A DNA stretch of 64,000 nt. It comes from JBKPNX01 sp046732855 (GTDB lineage: Bacteria; Pseudomonadota; Alphaproteobacteria; Geminicoccales; Geminicoccaceae). The position numbers were made by a program, and so were the translations under genes. The notes under the pieces are model-generated. The model was not told the origin of the DNA and searched no databases. It worked only from the letters and a program-made list of their open reading frames with translations. The DNA is taken from the NCBI GenBank assembly GCA_046732855.1, contig JBKPNX010000033.1, forward strand, positions 1-64,000, written 5' to 3'. This document shows, piece after piece, positions 35,088 through 44,027 of this stretch (its first letter is position 1; each line of letters opens with the position of its first letter).

Positions 35088-35285
35088 GCGGGCGGCGCGC
35101 AGTCTCTCCGGCGAATCGGCGCGCATGGTGGCAGGAGCTTTCGGCACCGTCCACAGATCGCCGGTCCGCAAGGACGACGATCAACACGCCAACGCTGGTC
35201 GCTCATACTCGCCAACTGCTTGCGTGCTCAGAGTTGAAAACGCATTCTGACGCCACGGTAGTAGAGTTCATGCCAAGGGCCATGC

Positions 35286-38200
35286 ATGGCATCAAAACCA
35301 CCGAGGCCGCCGGATGCATTTCTGAGCTACACGCGTCTCGACGACCGGCGTGAACGCGGCAAGATTGGCCAGCTTCGCAAGGAGCTGGAGGACGAGGTGC
35401 GCGCCGTCACCGGCAAATTGTTCGAAATCTTTCAGGACGTCGACGACATCGATATAGGAGAGCGCTGGTCAGACAAGCTGGATCAGATACTCGACGAGGC
35501 GCGTTTCTTCATCCCGATCATCACGCCGAGCTATTTCGAAAGCGAGGCATGCCGTGACGAGCTTGCGAAATTCCTGAAGGCGGAGAAAGCCAAGGGGCGT
35601 GCCGATCTCGTTCTGCCCATCTACTACATTGCGTGCGACGTCCTGGAAGATGCAGAACTCCGCACTGCTGACCCGCTGGCGACGGAAATTCACCGGCGCC
35701 AACACCATGATTGGCGAGCGCTACGTCACAGCTCCTTCAGCAGCAAGGCGGTCAAGATAGCGTTTCACGAATTGGCGCAGGCGATCGGCAGGGCCCGCCG
35801 TCGCGTTACGCCGCATAGACCGGAAGGAAAGGAGGCGCGGTCGGCTAGCCAGGAGCCATCAACCGTTTCTCGAAAAACGGAGATACACGCGGTCGATACT
35901 CTAGCTATGCCCGATTTCGCGGTGCTCTCGCAGCCGGAGATCCGCCAGCCCGGCACGGTGTTCCGCGACAAGGACGCGCCGTGGTGCCCGGAGATGGTGG
36001 TGATCCCGCCGGGCGAGTTCATGATGGGCTCGACCGAGGCCGAGCGCGCATGGGCGGTCACGCAAGGCATCAGCCAGGAGTGGGTGGAGCGCGAGAAGCC
36101 GCAGCACCGGGTACACATGGCCTATCCTCTGGCGGTCGGCCGGCACCCTGTGACATTCGAGGAGTACGATCACTTTGCTAGTAGGACGCGACGCGCACTG
36201 CCAAGGGATGAGCGCTGGGGCCGCGCCCGGCAGCCGGTGATCAACGTCTCTTGGGAGGACGCCAGGGCCTACGTCGAATGGCTCGCTGCAGAAACTCGGC
36301 ACTTGTACCGTCTGCTCTCCGAGGCTGAGTGGGAATACGCCTGCCGAGCAGGTACCACGAGCCGGTATTGGTGGGGCGACGAGATCACGCCCGAAAAGGC
36401 GAACTATGGGGGCAACGTCGGGAAGACCACCCAGGCCGGCAGCTATCCCGCCAGTCCCTTTGGTCTCTGCGACACGCACGGCAACGTCTGGGAGTGGGTC
36501 GAGGATTCCTGGCACAACTACTACGATGGCGCCAGGAGCGATGGCTCGGCCTGGACTGCGGGTAACGATTCGCGCCGGGTGCTGCGCGGAGGCTCCTGGA
36601 GCCGCAACCTAGCGGGCGTGCGCTCCGCCAGCCGCACCGCGAAGAGAACCGACCATCGGGAGAACAAAATCGGCTTCCGCGTCGCGAGGACGCTCTCGGG
36701 CAGCGAGAGCGTTACCCATTCAATCCAGACCAGACGAAAAGTGGGGCGAGAAGGAGGGAAAATTCTTGACAAGCCATCGCGTGAAACTGGCGCCGGGACC
36801 GGCGGCGTCACTACCGCTCGACACCGGATCTTTCTCGCTCACGCACGCGAAGACAAACCGCAGGTTCGCAAGCTCTACGCCGACCTCAAGGCCCGCGGCC
36901 TCGACCCATGGCTCGACGAGGTCGATCTCATGCCGGGGCAGATCTGGAAGGAGGAGATCCCGAAGGCGATCCGCCAAGCTGGGATATTTCTGGCTTGCCT
37001 TTCCACCCGATCCGTGGAGAAGGTTGGTTACGTCCAGAACGAGTTCAGGCTAGCACTCTCAGCGTTCGGAGAGCGGCCGCCCGGGTCGATCTTCCTCGTT
37101 CCCGCTCGGCTCGACGACTGCGTTGTCCCAGACTTGCAGATCCCGGACCGCGGGTTGAGCCTCCAAGATATCCACTGGGTCGACCTATGGCAGGAAGGCA
37201 GCTTCGATCGTCTAGTCAACGCCATCGAACATGCCTTTGGTGTTGCTACTGCTCGCCGCGAGCAGCCCCCGGCGGCGATCTCGGCTCCCGAGCAGGTCGT
37301 TGAGCGCCGCGCCGAGCAACAAAGGCCGGCTGCCCAGGGCGATGATATGCAGCCGGGTGAGGTCCTTTACCCCGACCAGTCAATCACCTCGGCCAGCGGC
37401 CGCTACAGGTTCATCTATCAGGACGATGGGAACCTGGTGCTCTACGACGGCGGCACGGCGCTCTGGGCCTCGGGCACCGACGGCAGGCCCGTCGGTGTCT
37501 GCATCATGCAGGGCGACGGCAACCTGGTCATATACGCTCGCGGCGGCGACCCGATCTGGTCTTCCGACACCTGGCAACACCCCGGCAGCCGGCTCGTCGT
37601 CCAAGACGACGGCAACGTGGTGATCTACCGCCCGGACGGCACAGCAGTGTGGGCGACGAATACCTGGCTTCCAACCGGGCGGGACCCAGCCAGACCGACC
37701 GATGCGAAACTATTTCCAAGCCTGCCAAAGCCTGGCACCATTTTCCGCGACGTCGACGCGTCATGGTGCCCGGAGCTGGTGGTGATCCCGCCGGGCAAGT
37801 TCGTGATGGGCTCAACCAGGGTCGAGCAAGAACGGGCGATCCAACAGGGTGCCCAACGGTCATGGGTGGAGTGGGAGACGCCGGAGCACTTGGTTCGGAT
37901 TGCCTATACTCTGGCGGTCGGCTGCTACCCCCTCACCTTCGAGGAGTATGGACACTTTGCCCGTACCACCGGGCGCGCGCAGCCAGACGATAAAGGCTGG
38001 GGTCGCGGCCGTAGGCCCGTGATCAACGTGAACCTGGAGGACGCCAAGTCCTTCATTGCCTGGCTCTCGGTTCAGACGCGCCAGCAATACCGCATGCTGT
38101 CCGAGGCGGAGTGGGAATACGCCTGCCAGGCCGGAACCACGACCCGGTTTTGGTGGGGCGATGAGATCACGCCCCAGAACGCGAACTACGGGCGCAACAT

Positions 38201-38480
38201 CGCCAAGACCACCGAGGTTGGGAAGTATCCCGCGAATCCCTTCGGCCTTTATGACATGCACGGCAACGTGTGGGAATGGGTCGAGGACTGCTGGAACGAT
38301 AGCTATGATGGCGCGCCGAACGACGGCAGCGCCTGGACCACCGGCGATTGCTCTCGCAGGGTAATACGGGGTGCCTCTTGGGATAACAGACCGGAGTTGT
38401 TGCGCTCCGCCAGCCGCCTCTCAAAATGGGCGGACAACCGGAACGACCTCATCGGCTTTCGAGTCGCTAGGATGCTCTAG
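35286..38480 (+). CDS. TIR-SUMF1-TIR-B-lectin-SUMF1 multidomain protein
   Basis: 1064 residues, no signal peptide or membrane segment. Domains in order: TIR at ~9-170 (DAFLSYTR start; candidate NADase Glu is E92 in CRDEL); SUMF1/FGE-like at ~223-468; a second, different TIR at ~513-650 (HRIFLAHAREDK start, candidate Glu E586 in QNEF); a bulb-type mannose-binding lectin domain at ~687-795 with three QxDGN(L/V)V-Y repeats; and a second SUMF1 domain at ~816-1062 that is clearly a paralogue of the first. Both SUMF1 domains end in IGFRVAR and lack the redox cysteine pair of true formylglycine-generating enzymes, so they are probably binding or scaffold domains. Composition is less GC-rich than neighbours. 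A cytoplasmic sensor-effector, perhaps in defence or programmed death, is inferred from the TIR domains. Confidence 0.88.
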   Translation: MASKPPRPPDAFLSYTRLDDRRERGKIGQLRKELEDEVRAVTGKLFEIFQDVDDIDIGERWSDKLDQILDEARFFIPIITPSYFESEACRDELAKFLKAEKAKGRADLVLPIYYIACDVLEDAELRTADPLATEIHRRQHHDWRALRHSSFSSKAVKIAFHELAQAIGRARRRVTPHRPEGKEARSASQEPSTVSRKTEIHAVDTLAMPDFAVLSQPEIRQPGTVFRDKDAPWCPEMVVIPPGEFMMGSTEAERAWAVTQGISQEWVEREKPQHRVHMAYPLAVGRHPVTFEEYDHFASRTRRALPRDERWGRARQPVINVSWEDARAYVEWLAAETRHLYRLLSEAEWEYACRAGTTSRYWWGDEITPEKANYGGNVGKTTQAGSYPASPFGLCDTHGNVWEWVEDSWHNYYDGARSDGSAWTAGNDSRRVLRGGSWSRNLAGVRSASRTAKRTDHRENKIGFRVARTLSGSESVTHSIQTRRKVGREGGKILDKPSRETGAGTGGVTTARHRIFLAHAREDKPQVRKLYADLKARGLDPWLDEVDLMPGQIWKEEIPKAIRQAGIFLACLSTRSVEKVGYVQNEFRLALSAFGERPPGSIFLVPARLDDCVVPDLQIPDRGLSLQDIHWVDLWQEGSFDRLVNAIEHAFGVATARREQPPAAISAPEQVVERRAEQQRPAAQGDDMQPGEVLYPDQSITSASGRYRFIYQDDGNLVLYDGGTALWASGTDGRPVGVCIMQGDGNLVIYARGGDPIWSSDTWQHPGSRLVVQDDGNVVIYRPDGTAVWATNTWLPTGRDPARPTDAKLFPSLPKPGTIFRDVDASWCPELVVIPPGKFVMGSTRVEQERAIQQGAQRSWVEWETPEHLVRIAYTLAVGCYPLTFEEYGHFARTTGRAQPDDKGWGRGRRPVINVNLEDAKSFIAWLSVQTRQQYRMLSEAEWEYACQAGTTTRFWWGDEITPQNANYGRNIAKTTEVGKYPANPFGLYDMHGNVWEWVEDCWNDSYDGAPNDGSAWTTGDCSRRVIRGASWDNRPELLRSASRLSKWADNRNDLIGFRVARML

Positions 38481-38512
38481 CGGAGAGGTCGCTAGGATGC
38501 TCTAGCGGAGAG
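38463..38512 (+). repeat. Perfect 25-bp tandem duplication across the stop codon
   Basis: Two identical 25-bp units, 38463-38487 and 38488-38512, each containing GTCGCTAGGATGCTCTAG. The first copy encodes the last residues (VARML) and stop of the TIR/SUMF1 gene; the second repeats them downstream. Probably replication slippage, with no effect on the protein. Confidence 0.9.
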
Positions 38513-38995
38513 AAAGTGTTGCTGCTTGGACCTTTGCCTCTTTCATCGGTGTCTGGGCGCGGCAGCCAGTCGTCTCTTTGAGCTCGCTAAGAACTCGGTC
38601 TGAGGTGCGGGCATTGCGAGCTGGGCATCGGCCAGCCCTTTCTTGCTCCAGTTCCTAGATCAGGGTACAATCTGCTTGCGTGCGCGGCCCCGTGGAGCCA
38701 AGCGAAGGCTTGTGCATAAATGGGTGCGCGCGAAGACCAAACGAACCCGACGAGCCAACCAGAATCAATAGTTTAACGAATCGAGCAAGCCGATTTGCTG
38801 TGCTGCTCTACAGCGTTCGGCTTGGCGGCCCTGGCCCATGGGTCGGGCAGAGCGCAGCGCAACCCGATGATGTTCGCGGTCTTTGGGTTCCGCCTCCCAT
38901 GGGCCGGTTTGCCGCCGCTCGCTTGCCGAACGCCGGGCGGCCGGCTAGGTTCGCGCGTGCTGCGCCGCAGCGATTTCGAAGGGAACGAAGCCGTC
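38513..38995. other. Intergenic region before hisG
   Basis: 483 bp between the TIR/SUMF1 gene and hisG. AT-richer patches at 38640-38800 resemble the composition of the preceding gene rather than the his genes. No supported gene, T-box, leader peptide rich in histidine codons or clear terminator was seen. Confidence 0.4.
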
Positions 38996-39874
38996 GTGAG
39001 TCCGAAGCCGAAGGCGTCAGAGGGCCTGGTCCATCTCGCTCTGCCCAAGGGGCGGATGGAGGAAGGCGTGCTGCGTCTGCTCGCGGATGCCGGCATCCGC
39101 GTGGCCTTCGGCCGGCGCGGCTATCGCCCGAGCCTGTCGCTCGATGGCTTCGAGACCAAGACCTTGAAGCCCCAGAACATCGTCGAGATGCTGCATCAGG
39201 GCTCGCGCGATGTCGGTTTCGCCGGCGCCGACTGGGCCCTGGAGCTCTCGGCCGACCTGGTCGAGCTGCTCGACACGGGTCTCGATCCGGTGCGCCTGGT
39301 CGCCGCCGCCACGCCCGAGTTCGCCGAGAACGGTCTCGCCGACGCGCCGTTCGTGATCGCCTCGGAATACGAGCGCCTGACCCGCGCCTGGCTGAAGCGG
39401 CGCGGGCTGCAGGCGACCTTCGTGCATTCCTACGGCGCGACCGAGGTGTTCCCGCCCGAGGATGCCGACTGCATCGTCGACAACATGGCGACCGGCGAGA
39501 CCCTGCAGGCTAACGGTTTGGTCGTGGTCGACGAGCTGATGCGCTCCTCCACCCGACTCTATGCCCATCCGCGCGCGCTCGACGCGCCAGAGAAGCGCGC
39601 GCGGATCGAGACCCTGATCCTGCTGCTGCGCTCGGTGCTGGACGCGCGCCAGCGCGTGATGCTCGAGGTCAACGTGTCCGCCGACCGGCTCGAGGCGGTG
39701 GTCGAGGTGCTGCCGTGCATGCGCGAGCCGACCATGGCGCCCCTGCACGGCGATCAGGGCTTCGCGCTCAAGGCCGCGGTGCCGCGCGCCGACCTGCCGC
39801 GCGTCATTCCCGAGATCAAGGCGCGCGGCGGCACCGACATCGTGGTCACCGCGCTCGCCCAGATCGTGCCCTGA
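38996..39874 (+). CDS. hisG: ATP phosphoribosyltransferase, long form (HisG)
   Basis: 292 residues from GTG 38996 (AAGGGAA upstream). LVHLALPKGRMEEGVL is the HisG start and GADWALE plus ATGETLQANGL lie in the PRPP-binding region. The C-terminal ~75 residues (VMLEVNVSADRLEAVVEVLPCMREPTM onward) form the ACT-like regulatory domain, so this is the long form that needs no HisZ and is usually inhibited by histidine. Catalyses the first step of histidine synthesis. Followed after 62 bp by hisB. Confidence 0.95.
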   Translation: MSPKPKASEGLVHLALPKGRMEEGVLRLLADAGIRVAFGRRGYRPSLSLDGFETKTLKPQNIVEMLHQGSRDVGFAGADWALELSADLVELLDTGLDPVRLVAAATPEFAENGLADAPFVIASEYERLTRAWLKRRGLQATFVHSYGATEVFPPEDADCIVDNMATGETLQANGLVVVDELMRSSTRLYAHPRALDAPEKRARIETLILLLRSVLDARQRVMLEVNVSADRLEAVVEVLPCMREPTMAPLHGDQGFALKAAVPRADLPRVIPEIKARGGTDIVVTALAQIVP

Positions 39875-39936
39875 TGGTCCCGGCATGCTGAGCTGGCGTC
39901 GATGTCGAGCTGGCCGATCCTGAACGGGGTGCGGAT

Positions 39937-40524
39937 GTGAGCGCGCGCCGGGCGGCGGTCAGCCGCAAGACCCTGGAGACGGCGGTCGAGGTCGAGGTTG
40001 CGCTCGATGGCACCGGCCGGGCCGAGGTCGCGACCGGCATCGGCTTCTTCGACCACATGCTCGGCGCGCTCGCCAGGCATGCGCGCTTCGACCTGACGCT
40101 CAAATGCCAGGGCGATCTCGAGATCGACGATCACCACACGGTCGAGGACTGCGGCCTTGCGCTCGGCCAGGCGCTCGATCAGGCGCTCGGCGAGCGGCGC
40201 GGCATCGCCCGTTTCGGCTCGGCCTACGCGCCTCTCGACGAGGCGCTCGCGCGCGCGGTTGTAGACCTCTCGGGCCGGCCGTGCGCGGTGGTCGAGCTCG
40301 GCCTAGCGCGCGAGACGCTCGGCACGCTCGCCTGCGAGAACGTGGCGCATTTCTTCAGCTCGTTCGCGACCGCCGCGCGCATGGCGCTGCACGTCGATGT
40401 GCTGCGCGGCGCCAACGACCACCACCGCGCCGAGGCGGCGTTCAAGGCCACGGCGCTGGCGCTGCGCCATGCGGTGCGCCTGGACGGCTCCGATCAGGTG
40501 CCGAGCACCAAGGGCGTGCTGTGA
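39937..40524 (+). CDS. hisB: Imidazoleglycerol-phosphate dehydratase (HisB)
   Basis: 195 residues from GTG 39937. Metal-binding motifs FFDHML, DDHHTVEDCG, HFFSSFA and NDHHRAEAAFKA are all present, giving the duplicated manganese site of IGPD. Ends STKGVL as usual. Converts imidazole-glycerol phosphate to imidazole-acetol phosphate. The stop overlaps the hisH start (GTGA). Monofunctional, without the phosphatase domain of enteric HisB. Confidence 0.95.
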   Translation: MSARRAAVSRKTLETAVEVEVALDGTGRAEVATGIGFFDHMLGALARHARFDLTLKCQGDLEIDDHHTVEDCGLALGQALDQALGERRGIARFGSAYAPLDEALARAVVDLSGRPCAVVELGLARETLGTLACENVAHFFSSFATAARMALHVDVLRGANDHHRAEAAFKATALALRHAVRLDGSDQVPSTKGVL

Positions 40525-41123
40525 ACGCACCCGAGGTGGTCGTGGTGCCGACCGGCACGGCGAACCTCGCGTCGGTGCGCGCGGCGCTCGTGCGGCTCAA
40601 CGCGCGCCCCCGCCTCGCCGAGCACGCCGCGATGATCGAGGATGCGAGTCACGTCGTGCTCCCCGGGGTTGGCAGCTTCGGCGCGGCCATGGCCGGTCTG
40701 CGCGCGGCGGGTTTCGACGCCGCCCTCGCCGCCCGGGTGAAGGGCGGCCGGGCGACGCTCGCCATGTGCGTCGGCCTCCAGGTGCTGTTCGAGGCGAGCG
40801 ACGAAAGCCTGGATGCGCGGGGGCTGGCCGCGTTCCCCGGCCGAGTCGGGCGCTTTCCCGAATCGGTACGCGTGCCGCAGTTCGGCTGGAACCGGGTCAC
40901 CCCCGAGCCCGGTTGTCGCCTGCTCGAGCCGGGCTACGCCTATTTCGCCAACAGTTACCGCGCGCTCGAGGCGCCGGGCTGCGCGATAGCTACCGCCGAG
41001 CACGGCGGCCGCTTCGTCGCCGCGCTCGAGCATGGGCGCGTGCTCGCCTGCCAGTTCCATCCGGAGCTGTCCGGCGCCTACGGTCACGAACTGATCGCCC
41101 GGTGGCTGGAGGCGGGATGCTGA
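40521..41123 (+). CDS. hisH: Imidazole glycerol phosphate synthase, glutaminase subunit (HisH)
   Basis: 200 residues, GTGA overlap with hisB. Class I glutamine amidotransferase: nucleophile C83 in AMCVGLQ (canonical is GICLGMQ), and the C-terminal His/Glu in CQFHPEL. The usual PHMGWN segment near residue 120 reads PQFGWN, so the protein is a divergent member. It supplies ammonia to HisF, whose gene overlaps by 7 bp. Confidence 0.93.
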   Translation: MNAPEVVVVPTGTANLASVRAALVRLNARPRLAEHAAMIEDASHVVLPGVGSFGAAMAGLRAAGFDAALAARVKGGRATLAMCVGLQVLFEASDESLDARGLAAFPGRVGRFPESVRVPQFGWNRVTPEPGCRLLEPGYAYFANSYRALEAPGCAIATAEHGGRFVAALEHGRVLACQFHPELSGAYGHELIARWLEAGC

Positions 41124-41872
41124 GCGCGCGCATTATCCCCTGCCTCGACGTCAGTCACGGCCGCGTGGTCAAGGGAATTCGGTTCCAGGGCCTGCGCGAT
41201 GCCGGCGATCCGGCCGAGCGCGCCGTCCTGTACGAGCGCCAGGGGGCCGACGAAATCGTGATCCTCGATGTCTCGGCGACCCCGGAGGCGCGCGGCAACC
41301 AGGTCGAGACCGTGCGGCACGTGCGCGCGCAGCTGCGCATCCCGCTGACCGTGGGCGGCGGCATCCGCACGATCGACGACGCGGGCGCCCTGCTCGAGGC
41401 CGGCGCCGACAAGGTCTCGATCAACACCGCGGCCGTGCACCGACCCGCGCTCCTGACCGAGATCGCCGGGCGCTTCGGCCGCCAGTGCACGGTGCTGGCG
41501 ATCGACGCCGCGTGCCGCGATGGCCGCGGGTTCGAGGTGCTGGTCAAAGGCGGGCGCGAGGGCACCGGGATCGATGCGCTCGAGTGGGCGCGCGCAGGTA
41601 CCCGCCGCGGCGCCGGCGAGATCCTGCTCACCAGCTGGGACCGCGACGGCACGCGCGCCGGCTATGATCTCGAGCTGACCCGGGCGGTCGCGGCCGCAGT
41701 GCGCGTACCGGTGATCGCCTCGGGCGGCGCGGCGACGCCTGAGCATCTGAAGGAGGCGTTCGGTGCCGGCGCCGACGCGGTGCTCGCCGCCTCGATCTTC
41801 CACGACGGCGACATGACGGTTCGCGAGGTCAAGCGCGCGCTCGCGGCGCTCGGCGTGCGCGTGCGGCCATGA
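41117..41872 (+). CDS. hisF: Imidazole glycerol phosphate synthase, cyclase subunit (HisF)
   Basis: 251 residues. IIPCLDVSHGRVVKGIRF contains the first catalytic Asp (D11), and LLTSWDRDGTRAGYD the second; VGGGIRT and IASGGAATPEHL bind the two phosphates. Complete beta/alpha barrel of normal length. Its 3' end is copied in the repeats that follow. Confidence 0.95.
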   Translation: MLSARIIPCLDVSHGRVVKGIRFQGLRDAGDPAERAVLYERQGADEIVILDVSATPEARGNQVETVRHVRAQLRIPLTVGGGIRTIDDAGALLEAGADKVSINTAAVHRPALLTEIAGRFGRQCTVLAIDAACRDGRGFEVLVKGGREGTGIDALEWARAGTRRGAGEILLTSWDRDGTRAGYDLELTRAVAAAVRVPVIASGGAATPEHLKEAFGAGADAVLAASIFHDGDMTVREVKRALAALGVRVRP

Positions 41873-42285
41873 TCGCGCCGCGCCCCTCTGGTTCCCCGAT
41901 CCCGTCCTGGTCGTCCGCCGGGGCCGACCCGAGGACCTGGGCACCCTCGATGCAAAAGCGCGCGCAACGCTCGGCGTGCGCGTGCGGCCATGAACGCGCT
42001 CCGCCGCCCCGCTGGTGCCGTCATCCTTGGCCCTTCTCGGCCTGGTCGTCCGGGGCGAGCCGAGGACCTGGGGACGCCGCATACCAAGCGCGCGCACAAC
42101 GCCAGGCGTCGCCGTGCGGCCATGGACACCTCCGTCGCCCCGCTGGTGCGGCCATCCTCGGCCCATTTCGGCCTGGTCGTCCGCCGGGGCCGACCCGAGG
42201 ACCTGGGCATGCCGGATGCGAAAGCGCGCGCACAACGCCAGGCGTCGCCGTGCGGCCATGGACACCTCCGTCGCCTCGCTTCTCG
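41840..42285 (+). repeat. Degenerate tandem repeat including copies of the hisF 3' end
   Basis: The marker GCGGCCATG occurs at 41863, 41984, 42116 and 42252, giving periods of 121, 132 and 136 bp. Each unit carries the block GACCCGAGGACCTGGG or a close variant and a GGCCTGGTCGTCCGCC-type stretch; the second unit repeats ~30 bp of the hisF coding end, including its stop. Only the first copy is inside hisF. Units diverge by scattered substitutions and small indels. Apparent frames across it are by-products of the repeat. Confidence 0.85.
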
Positions 42286-42707
42286 CTCGTTTTCAGTCCT
42301 TTCCGTCCTGGTGCTAGCGGACTCGGATCTGGCGCAAGCTTGATGCTGTGGGCCGAGTTCATCCTTGTCCCGCACTGACGGCTTGTTTACCGGTGGCACC
42401 TAATGGCAGCTACATGTCCCGCGTCAGATGGTTCATGAGATCCTGGGCATCGGTTCGCCCGCGCGCGACGGCGGCACGGAGTCCCAGGGTCGCATGGACC
42501 AGCCGAAGAAGGCGTTGACAGACCGGTCGTTACCTTGGGGTTAATGGACCCGCTGGCTGACCAACTCTCGAAGGCCTTGGCGCGCAGCACCGCCACGCCA
42601 CAGCCAAGGTGATGGTTTTGCGCAGTTCGCGACCCACGCAGCTGTGGGACCCAAGCCGATGACCGAGCAGAACACCTCCGCAATGAGGACAGCGTGATGG
42701 CCCGGCC
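42286..42707. other. Remainder of the hisF-hisA gap, no gene assigned
   Basis: About 420 bp of more average composition. A minus-strand open stretch around 42530-42700 shows a CPHCGG zinc-ribbon-like motif and could be a decayed transposase or other fragment, but no start, family or terminal repeats support this. The hisA start follows directly. Confidence 0.35.
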
Positions 42708-43949
42708 ATGATCGTCCCTTCGATCGACCTGCAGGGCGGCCATGCGGTCCAGCTGATCGGCGGCGAGGCCAAGGCGCTGGATGCGGGCGATCCGCGCCCG
42801 CTCGCCCGGCGCTTCGGGTTAGTCGGCGAGATCGCGGTGGTCGATCTCGACGCCGCGCTCGGGCAAGGCTCCAACACCGCCCTCATCGAGGAGCTGCTCG
42901 ATCTTGCGCCCTGCCGGGTGGGCGGCGGCATCCGCGATGCGGCCGGCGCGACCTTCTGGCTCGACCGCGGCGCGCGCAAAGTCGTGCTCGGCACCGCAGC
43001 GCGGCCCGAGGTGCTGCGCGCGCTGCCACGCGAGCGCGTGATCGCCGCGCTCGACGCCCGCCATGGCGAAGTCGTGGTCGAGGGCTGGCGCAAGCGCACC
43101 GGCCGGGGCGTGCTCGAGCGCATTGCCGAGCTGCGCGACCTGGTCGGCGGCCTTCTCGTGACCTTCGTCGAGCGCGAGGGGCGTCTTGCCGGCACCGACC
43201 TCGCGTTCGCCAAAGAGATCCGCGCGGCGGCAGGCGATGCGACGGTGACCATCGCGGGCGGCATCACCACGCCTGAGGAGATCGCCGAGCTCGATCGCCT
43301 CGGTTGCGACGCCCAGGTCGGCATGGCGCTGTACACCGGCCGGCTCGGCCTCGCCGAAGCGTTCGCCGCGCCGGTGCAGAGCGACCGCCCGGACGGTCTG
43401 TGGCCGACGGTGGTGGTCGACGAGCGGGGCGTGGCGCTCGGCTTCTGCCATTCGGACCTCGAGTCCTTGCTCGCCGCGCTGGAGCGCGGCCAGGGCGTCT
43501 ACCACTCGCGCTCGCGGGGCCTCTGGCTCAAGGGCGCGACCTCGGGCGCCACCCAGGAGCTGGTGCGGATCGATGCCGACTGCGATCGCGACTGCCTGCG
43601 CTTCACGGTGCGTCAGCAGCCGCCCGGCTTCTGCCATCTGAGCACGCGGACCTGCTGGGGCGAGGAGGACGGGCTTGGCGCGCTCGCCCGGCGCCTCGCC
43701 GAGCGCAAGGTGGCGGCACCCGAGGGCTCCTACACCGCCCGGCTGCTCGCCGATCCCGAGCTGCTCGCGGCCAAGCTGCGTGAGGAAGCCAACGAGCTGG
43801 CCGAGGCTGCTGACCGCGCGGCAGCGATCCACGAGGCCGCCGACGTGCTCTATTTCACGCTCGCGACGCTCGCCCGCCACGACATCGACCTCGCCGAGGT
43901 CGAGCGCGCGCTCGCCCGCCGCGCACTCAAGGTCACCCGGCGGGAGTGA
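42708..43949 (+). CDS. Trifunctional HisA-HisI-HisE fusion
   Basis: 413 residues with three histidine-pathway enzymes. HisA isomerase at ~1-220: IVPSIDLQGG with first catalytic D7, CRVGGGIRD and TIAGGITTPEE phosphate sites; but the loop expected to hold the second catalytic Asp (canonical DG) reads VEREG with E157, and the phrase VQLIGGEA recalls the eukaryotic-type HisA. HisI cyclohydrolase at ~228-322: HSRSRGLWLKGATSG, DADCDRDC and CHLSTRTC metal residues intact. HisE pyrophosphatase at ~323-413: EEANELAEAA and ADVLYFTLATLARH. HisIE fusions are common; adding HisA is unusual. Separated from hisF by the repeat region. Confidence 0.9.
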   Translation: MIVPSIDLQGGHAVQLIGGEAKALDAGDPRPLARRFGLVGEIAVVDLDAALGQGSNTALIEELLDLAPCRVGGGIRDAAGATFWLDRGARKVVLGTAARPEVLRALPRERVIAALDARHGEVVVEGWRKRTGRGVLERIAELRDLVGGLLVTFVEREGRLAGTDLAFAKEIRAAAGDATVTIAGGITTPEEIAELDRLGCDAQVGMALYTGRLGLAEAFAAPVQSDRPDGLWPTVVVDERGVALGFCHSDLESLLAALERGQGVYHSRSRGLWLKGATSGATQELVRIDADCDRDCLRFTVRQQPPGFCHLSTRTCWGEEDGLGALARRLAERKVAAPEGSYTARLLADPELLAAKLREEANELAEAADRAAAIHEAADVLYFTLATLARHDIDLAEVERALARRALKVTRRE

Positions 43950-44027
43950 AGATCGCGGCCCGCCGCTGCCCTGGCCGCGCACAGGACGCCTCTCACGCCG
44001 GCGCCGACCATGCAGACCGGCTTCAAA

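Noticed and set aside
35952..36695. Variable-region target of a diversity-generating retroelement
   Set aside because: The SUMF1 domains end in GFRVAR like some such targets, but no reverse transcriptase or template repeat is in the window.
35952..38480. Active formylglycine-generating enzymes
   Set aside because: Neither SUMF1 domain carries the paired redox cysteines near the C-terminal RSASR segment.
41990..42343. A protein made of repeats between hisF and hisA
   Set aside because: Frames follow the DNA repeat in all phases, have no ribosome-binding site and are rich in Arg, Pro and Ala as expected from random GC-rich sequence.
42530..42700. A transposase fragment on the minus strand
   Set aside because: Only a CPHCGG motif and a short open stretch support it; no terminal repeats or family match by eye.
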